The notes under the pieces are model-generated. The model did not search any database. It was not told the origin of the DNA and saw only the letters and a list, made by a program, of their open reading frames with translations. From contig JAEWJB010000156.1 in the NCBI GenBank assembly GCA_023386795.1, forward strand, positions 1-25,748: 25,748 nucleotides of DNA. Reading direction: 5' to 3'. This stretch comes from Pseudomonadota bacterium. Lineage in GTDB: Bacteria > Pseudomonadota > Gammaproteobacteria > Xanthomonadales > Xanthomonadaceae. Shown here piece by piece: positions 22,925 through 25,748 of this stretch. The first letter of the stretch is position 1. Each line of letters opens with the position of its first letter. A program made the position numbers and the translations under genes.

Positions 22925-25114
22925 GTGGATGTCTCTCACCTGCTCGATCACCTGAACCCCGCCCAGCGCGAGGCCGTCTCCGCGCCGCCCGGCCACTACC
23001 TGGTGCTGGCCGGCGCCGGCTCCGGCAAGACGCGCGTGCTTACCCATCGCATCGCCTGGCTCAACGAAGTCCACGGCGTGCCGGCGCATGGCATCTTCGC
23101 GGTCACCTTCACCAACAAGGCCGCCGGCGAGATGCGCCATCGTGCCGACCTGCAGCTGCGCAACGGCAGCCGCGGCATGTGGATCGGCACCTTCCACGGC
23201 CTGGCCCACCGCCTGCTGCGTCTGCACTGGCAGGACGCCAAGCTGCCCGAAGGCTTCCAGGTCATGGATTCGGACGACCAGCTGCGGCTGGTCAAGCGGG
23301 TCGTGCAGGGCATGGAGCTGGACGAAACGCGCTATCCACCCAAGCAGATCGTGTGGTGGATCAACCAGCAAAAGGACGAAGGCCGCCGGCCACAGCACAT
23401 CCAGCCCGAGCCGCGCGACGACTGGACCGAAACCCTGCGCCAGGCCTATGCCGACTACCAGGCCCGCTGCGACCGCGCAGGCCTGGTGGATTTCGCCGAG
23501 CTGCTGCTGCGCGCGCACGAGCTGCTGCGCGACAATCCGGCGCTGCTGGCGCATTACCGCGCCCGCTTCCGCGAGATCCTGGTCGACGAGTTCCAGGACA
23601 CCAACGCCATCCAGTACGCCTTCGTGCGCGTGCTGGCTGGTGAATCGGGCCACGTCTTCGTGGTGGGCGACGATGACCAGGCCATCTACGGCTGGCGTGG
23701 CGCCAAGGTGGAGAACGTGCAGCGCTTCCTGCGCGATTTCCCCGGCGCGCAGACCATCCGGCTGGAACAGAACTACCGCTCCACCGCCAACATCCTCGGC
23801 GCGGCCAATGCGGTGATCGCCCACAACCCCGACCGCATCGGCAAGCAGCTGTGGACCGACAGCGGCGAGGGCGACCCGATCGACCTGTACGCCGCCTACA
23901 ACGAAACCGATGAGGCGCGTTATGTGGTCGAACGTGCCCGCCAGTGGGTGCGCGACGGCGGCAGCTATGGCGATGTCGCGGTGCTTTACCGCAGCAACGC
24001 ACAATCGCGCGCCTTCGAAGAAGCATTGATTGCCGAGCAGGTGCCGTACCGGGTCTATGGCGGCATGCGCTTCTTTGAGCGCGCCGAAATCCGCGACGCG
24101 CTGGCCTACCTGCGCCTGCTGGCCAACCGCGACGACGACGCGGCGTTCGAGCGCGCGGTCAACACCCCGACCCGGGGCATCGGCGACCGCACGCTGGACG
24201 AGGTGCGCCGGCTGGCGCGCGCCCGCGCGCTGTCGTTGTGGGAAGCGTCGATGCTCAGCACCCAGTCGGGCGAGTTGACGGCGCGTGCTCGCAACGCGTT
24301 GGCTGGCTTCCTCAACCTGATCCAGCAGCTGTCTTCCGAGACCGGCGGCATGGAGTTGAAGGAGCGCATCGACCATGTGCTGCTGCGCTCGGGCCTGCGC
24401 GAATACTGGGCCAAGGAGAGCCGCGGCGGGCTGGATTCGGAATCGCGCACCGAGAACCTGGACGAACTCGTCTCGGTGGCCTCGCGCTTTGTGCGGCCCG
24501 ACGAGGATGAAGAAGGTTCCCAAGGCATGACCGAACTGGTCGCCTTCCTCGCCTACGCCTCGCTGGAGGCCGGCGAAGGCCAGGCGCAGGCTGGCGAGGA
24601 CGGCGTGCAGCTGATGACCCTGCATTCGGCCAAGGGCCTGGAATTCCCGCTGGTGTGCCTGGCCGGCATGGAGGATGGCCTGTTCCCGAGCGCGCGTTCG
24701 CTGGAGGAAAGCGGGCGGCTGGAAGAGGAGCGCCGGCTCGCCTACGTCGGCATTACCCGCGCGCGGCAGAAGCTGCTGCTGTGCTACGCCGAATCCCGGC
24801 GTATCCACGGGCAGGACAACTACAACATGCCCTCGCGCTTCCTGCGCGAAATCCCGCGCGAACTGCTCAACGAAGTGCGTCCGCGCGTACAGGTATCCCG
24901 TCCTGCCTCGATCGGCGCCGGACGCCCTTCGGCCGCGGTGGCGATGGAGACGCCGTTGATCGCCCTGGGCGCTAACGTCACCCACCCGAAGTTTGGCGGT
25001 GGCGTGATCACCGACTACGAGGGCAGCGGCGCGCACGCGCGCGTGCAGGTGCAGTTCGACGAAGTTGGCGCCAAATGGCTGGTGCTGGCGTACGCGAACC
25101 TCACCGTGGCGTGA
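22925..25114 (+). CDS. uvrD: DNA helicase II UvrD
   Basis: The 729-residue superfamily 1A 3'-5' helicase unwinds nicked DNA in nucleotide excision repair and mismatch repair. Motifs in order: LNPAQREAV (Q motif), LAGAGSGKTRVLT (Walker A, about 28-40), FTNKAAGEMRHR (Ia), and ILVDEFQDTN (Walker B, about 218-227). GDDDQAIYGWRGA (III), LEQNYRST (IV), LHSAKGLEFPLV (V) and AYVGITRARQKL (VI) complete the set. The C-terminus ends with a Tudor-like domain (NVTHPKFGGGVITDYEG) that contacts RNA polymerase in relatives. The GTG at 22925 is the only start ahead of the Q motif. Length and the single 2B insertion fit UvrD rather than Rep. Confidence 0.95.
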   Translation: MDVSHLLDHLNPAQREAVSAPPGHYLVLAGAGSGKTRVLTHRIAWLNEVHGVPAHGIFAVTFTNKAAGEMRHRADLQLRNGSRGMWIGTFHGLAHRLLRLHWQDAKLPEGFQVMDSDDQLRLVKRVVQGMELDETRYPPKQIVWWINQQKDEGRRPQHIQPEPRDDWTETLRQAYADYQARCDRAGLVDFAELLLRAHELLRDNPALLAHYRARFREILVDEFQDTNAIQYAFVRVLAGESGHVFVVGDDDQAIYGWRGAKVENVQRFLRDFPGAQTIRLEQNYRSTANILGAANAVIAHNPDRIGKQLWTDSGEGDPIDLYAAYNETDEARYVVERARQWVRDGGSYGDVAVLYRSNAQSRAFEEALIAEQVPYRVYGGMRFFERAEIRDALAYLRLLANRDDDAAFERAVNTPTRGIGDRTLDEVRRLARARALSLWEASMLSTQSGELTARARNALAGFLNLIQQLSSETGGMELKERIDHVLLRSGLREYWAKESRGGLDSESRTENLDELVSVASRFVRPDEDEEGSQGMTELVAFLAYASLEAGEGQAQAGEDGVQLMTLHSAKGLEFPLVCLAGMEDGLFPSARSLEESGRLEEERRLAYVGITRARQKLLLCYAESRRIHGQDNYNMPSRFLREIPRELLNEVRPRVQVSRPASIGAGRPSAAVAMETPLIALGANVTHPKFGGGVITDYEGSGAHARVQVQFDEVGAKWLVLAYANLTVA

Positions 25115-25122
25115 GACAGGAC

Positions 25123-25137
25123 GGCGTCCGCGACGCC
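25123..25137 (+). terminator. short GC hairpin after uvrD
   Basis: GGCGTC/GACGCC with a CGC loop lies 9 nt after the uvrD stop, with no T-run. It is weak and ends 3 nt before the FNR/ANR box. Confidence 0.35.
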
Positions 25138-25140
25138 GCC

Positions 25141-25154
25141 TTGATCCGGATCAA
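25141..25154. promoter_or_regulatory. perfect FNR/ANR-type box upstream of the universal stress gene
   Basis: TTGATCCGGATCAA is an exact match to the FNR/ANR consensus TTGAT-N4-ATCAA. Its centre lies 29.5 bp upstream of a -10-like TGAAAT (25177-25182). That places the box at -41.5 relative to a predicted start at 25189, the class II activator position. The neighbouring gene is of a family often induced by oxygen limitation through Anr in Pseudomonas. Confidence 0.8.
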
Positions 25155-25176
25155 CGCATTCTGCGGGCGGAAGTGG

Positions 25177-25182
25177 TGAAAT
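25177..25182 (+). promoter_or_regulatory. -10 hexamer TGAAAT of the anaerobic-type promoter
   Basis: TGAAAT matches four of six consensus positions and sits at exact class II spacing from the FNR box. It is embedded in the inverted repeat GGTGA-AA-TCACC (25175-25186). The predicted transcript leader is about 37 nt and carries AGGAG at 25214-25218. Confidence 0.55.
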
Positions 25183-25225
25183 CACCCCGAACCCGTCGCC
25201 GGACGGATCGCACAGGAGCGAGCCC

Positions 25226-25672
25226 ATGTACAAGCGCATTCTGATTGCCCTCGATGGTTCAGAACTGGCCCAGCGTGGCCTGCAGCATGGATTGGCATTG
25301 GCAAAGGCGACCGGCGCGCAGGTGGATGTCGTTACCGTGTCCGAGCCGTGGGCGATGGGCATGTACGACGCGATGGGCTGGAGCGTGGGCTACGAGGCCA
25401 GCCCGGAGTACCGCAAGGAGCGCGAGGAGGGCGCCCAGGCCATCCTGAAGCCGGCGCTCGAGGCGGCCGCCGCCGCGGGCGTGCAGGCCACGCCACGCCA
25501 TGTGCTGGACCGCTATGCCGCCGAGGGCATCATCGACACGGCCAAGGAGTGTGGCAGCGATCTCATCGTGATGACCTCGCATGGCCGACGCGGCATGAGC
25601 CGCGTGCTGCTCGGCAGCCAGACCACCGAAGTACTGACGCACAGCGGTGTACCGGTGCTGGTGATCCGCTGA
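25226..25672 (+). CDS. universal stress protein, UspA family
   Basis: The 148-residue single Usp domain starts MYKRILIALDGSELAQRGL and ends with the ATP-binding signature TSHGRRGMSRVLLGSQTTEV (G-x2-G-x9-G-S), then GVPVLVIR. Both halves of the nucleotide site are intact, so it belongs to the ATP-binding (MJ0577/UspFG-like) subgroup. A 31-residue loop with WAMGMYDAMGW lies after strand 2. Length is typical. AGGAG precedes the ATG at good spacing. A perfect FNR/ANR box with matching -10 spacing suggests induction when oxygen is low. It is a single-gene unit followed by a degenerate REP. Confidence 0.93.
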   Translation: MYKRILIALDGSELAQRGLQHGLALAKATGAQVDVVTVSEPWAMGMYDAMGWSVGYEASPEYRKEREEGAQAILKPALEAAAAAGVQATPRHVLDRYAAEGIIDTAKECGSDLIVMTSHGRRGMSRVLLGSQTTEVLTHSGVPVLVIR

Positions 25673-25705
25673 GGAGCGGCAGGCAGCGACGTACGAAAAC
25701 CATCC

Positions 25706-25735
25706 TGTAGGAGCGGCTTAAGCCCCGCCCCGACC
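25706..25735. repeat. degenerate single REP unit at the window edge
   Basis: TGTAGGAGCGGCTTAAGCC matches the REP of this window, with GTAG kept but the palindrome altered (GGCTTAAGCC, then CCGC instead of GC). The partner unit, if any, lies beyond the window end. Confidence 0.75.
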
Positions 25736-25748
25736 ATACACGCGGTCG

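Noticed and set aside
22574..25036. Minus-strand open frame of 820 codons opposite uvrD
   Set aside because: Shadow of uvrD on the opposite strand; composition is typical of antisense frames and no domain is visible.

Overview
The window is high-GC gammaproteobacterial chromosome, most likely Xanthomonadaceae/Lysobacteraceae (Xanthomonas, Stenotrophomonas, Lysobacter, Luteimonas or Pseudoxanthomonas). The reasons are the REP family GTAGGAGCGGCTTCAGCCGC with its RAYT transposase, the rsmG-parA-parB order, the protein families present, and several genes whose start codon lies 6-7 nt after a -10-like hexamer, suggesting leaderless mRNAs. The first ~58 bases are homopolymeric G/C runs and look like a contig edge or artefact.

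Bases 59-7516 look like a carboxylate (acetate) utilisation region. It holds the receiver-domain end of a hybrid histidine kinase, a LuxR-type response regulator resembling the CrbS/CrbR (MxtR/ErdR) pair, acetyl-CoA synthetase (acs), a divergent DcaP-like porin and an MHS-type MFS transporter. An unrelated Mn2+ efflux gene (mntP) with a clear yybP-ykoY manganese riboswitch sits inside this region on the minus strand, followed by a perfect inverted REP pair.

Bases 7543-12331 are housekeeping and stress genes: a coniferyl-aldehyde-dehydrogenase-like ALDH, a VOC protein, exonuclease III, a GFA-type zinc protein, a YeaQ-like membrane protein, a phosphopantetheinyl transferase, and rsmG overlapping it by ATGA. 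ParA and ParB follow (12444-14197), which suggests an origin-proximal location. No parS was found in the window.

Bases 14222-16625 form a tight cluster: a small helix-hairpin-helix (Cdd1-like) protein, a UDP-glucuronate 4-epimerase-like enzyme, a polyprenyl-phosphate glycosyltransferase-like GT2, and a small LAB_N membrane protein. Together they suggest synthesis of a lipid-linked uronic acid for envelope decoration, though the final transferase is not in the window. After it come an inverted REP pair and a RAYT gene, then a secreted DUF885 putative metallopeptidase.

Bases 19285-25748 contain a promoter and long structured leader for rpmB-rpmG (the 54-codon rpmG is easily missed), a cardiolipin synthase, an FAD/NAD(P)-binding protein and uvrD. 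They end with a universal stress protein preceded by a perfect FNR/ANR box whose spacing to a -10 hexamer matches a class II anaerobic promoter, and a degenerate REP at the window edge. No tRNA, rRNA, CRISPR array, prophage or defence island was recognised.
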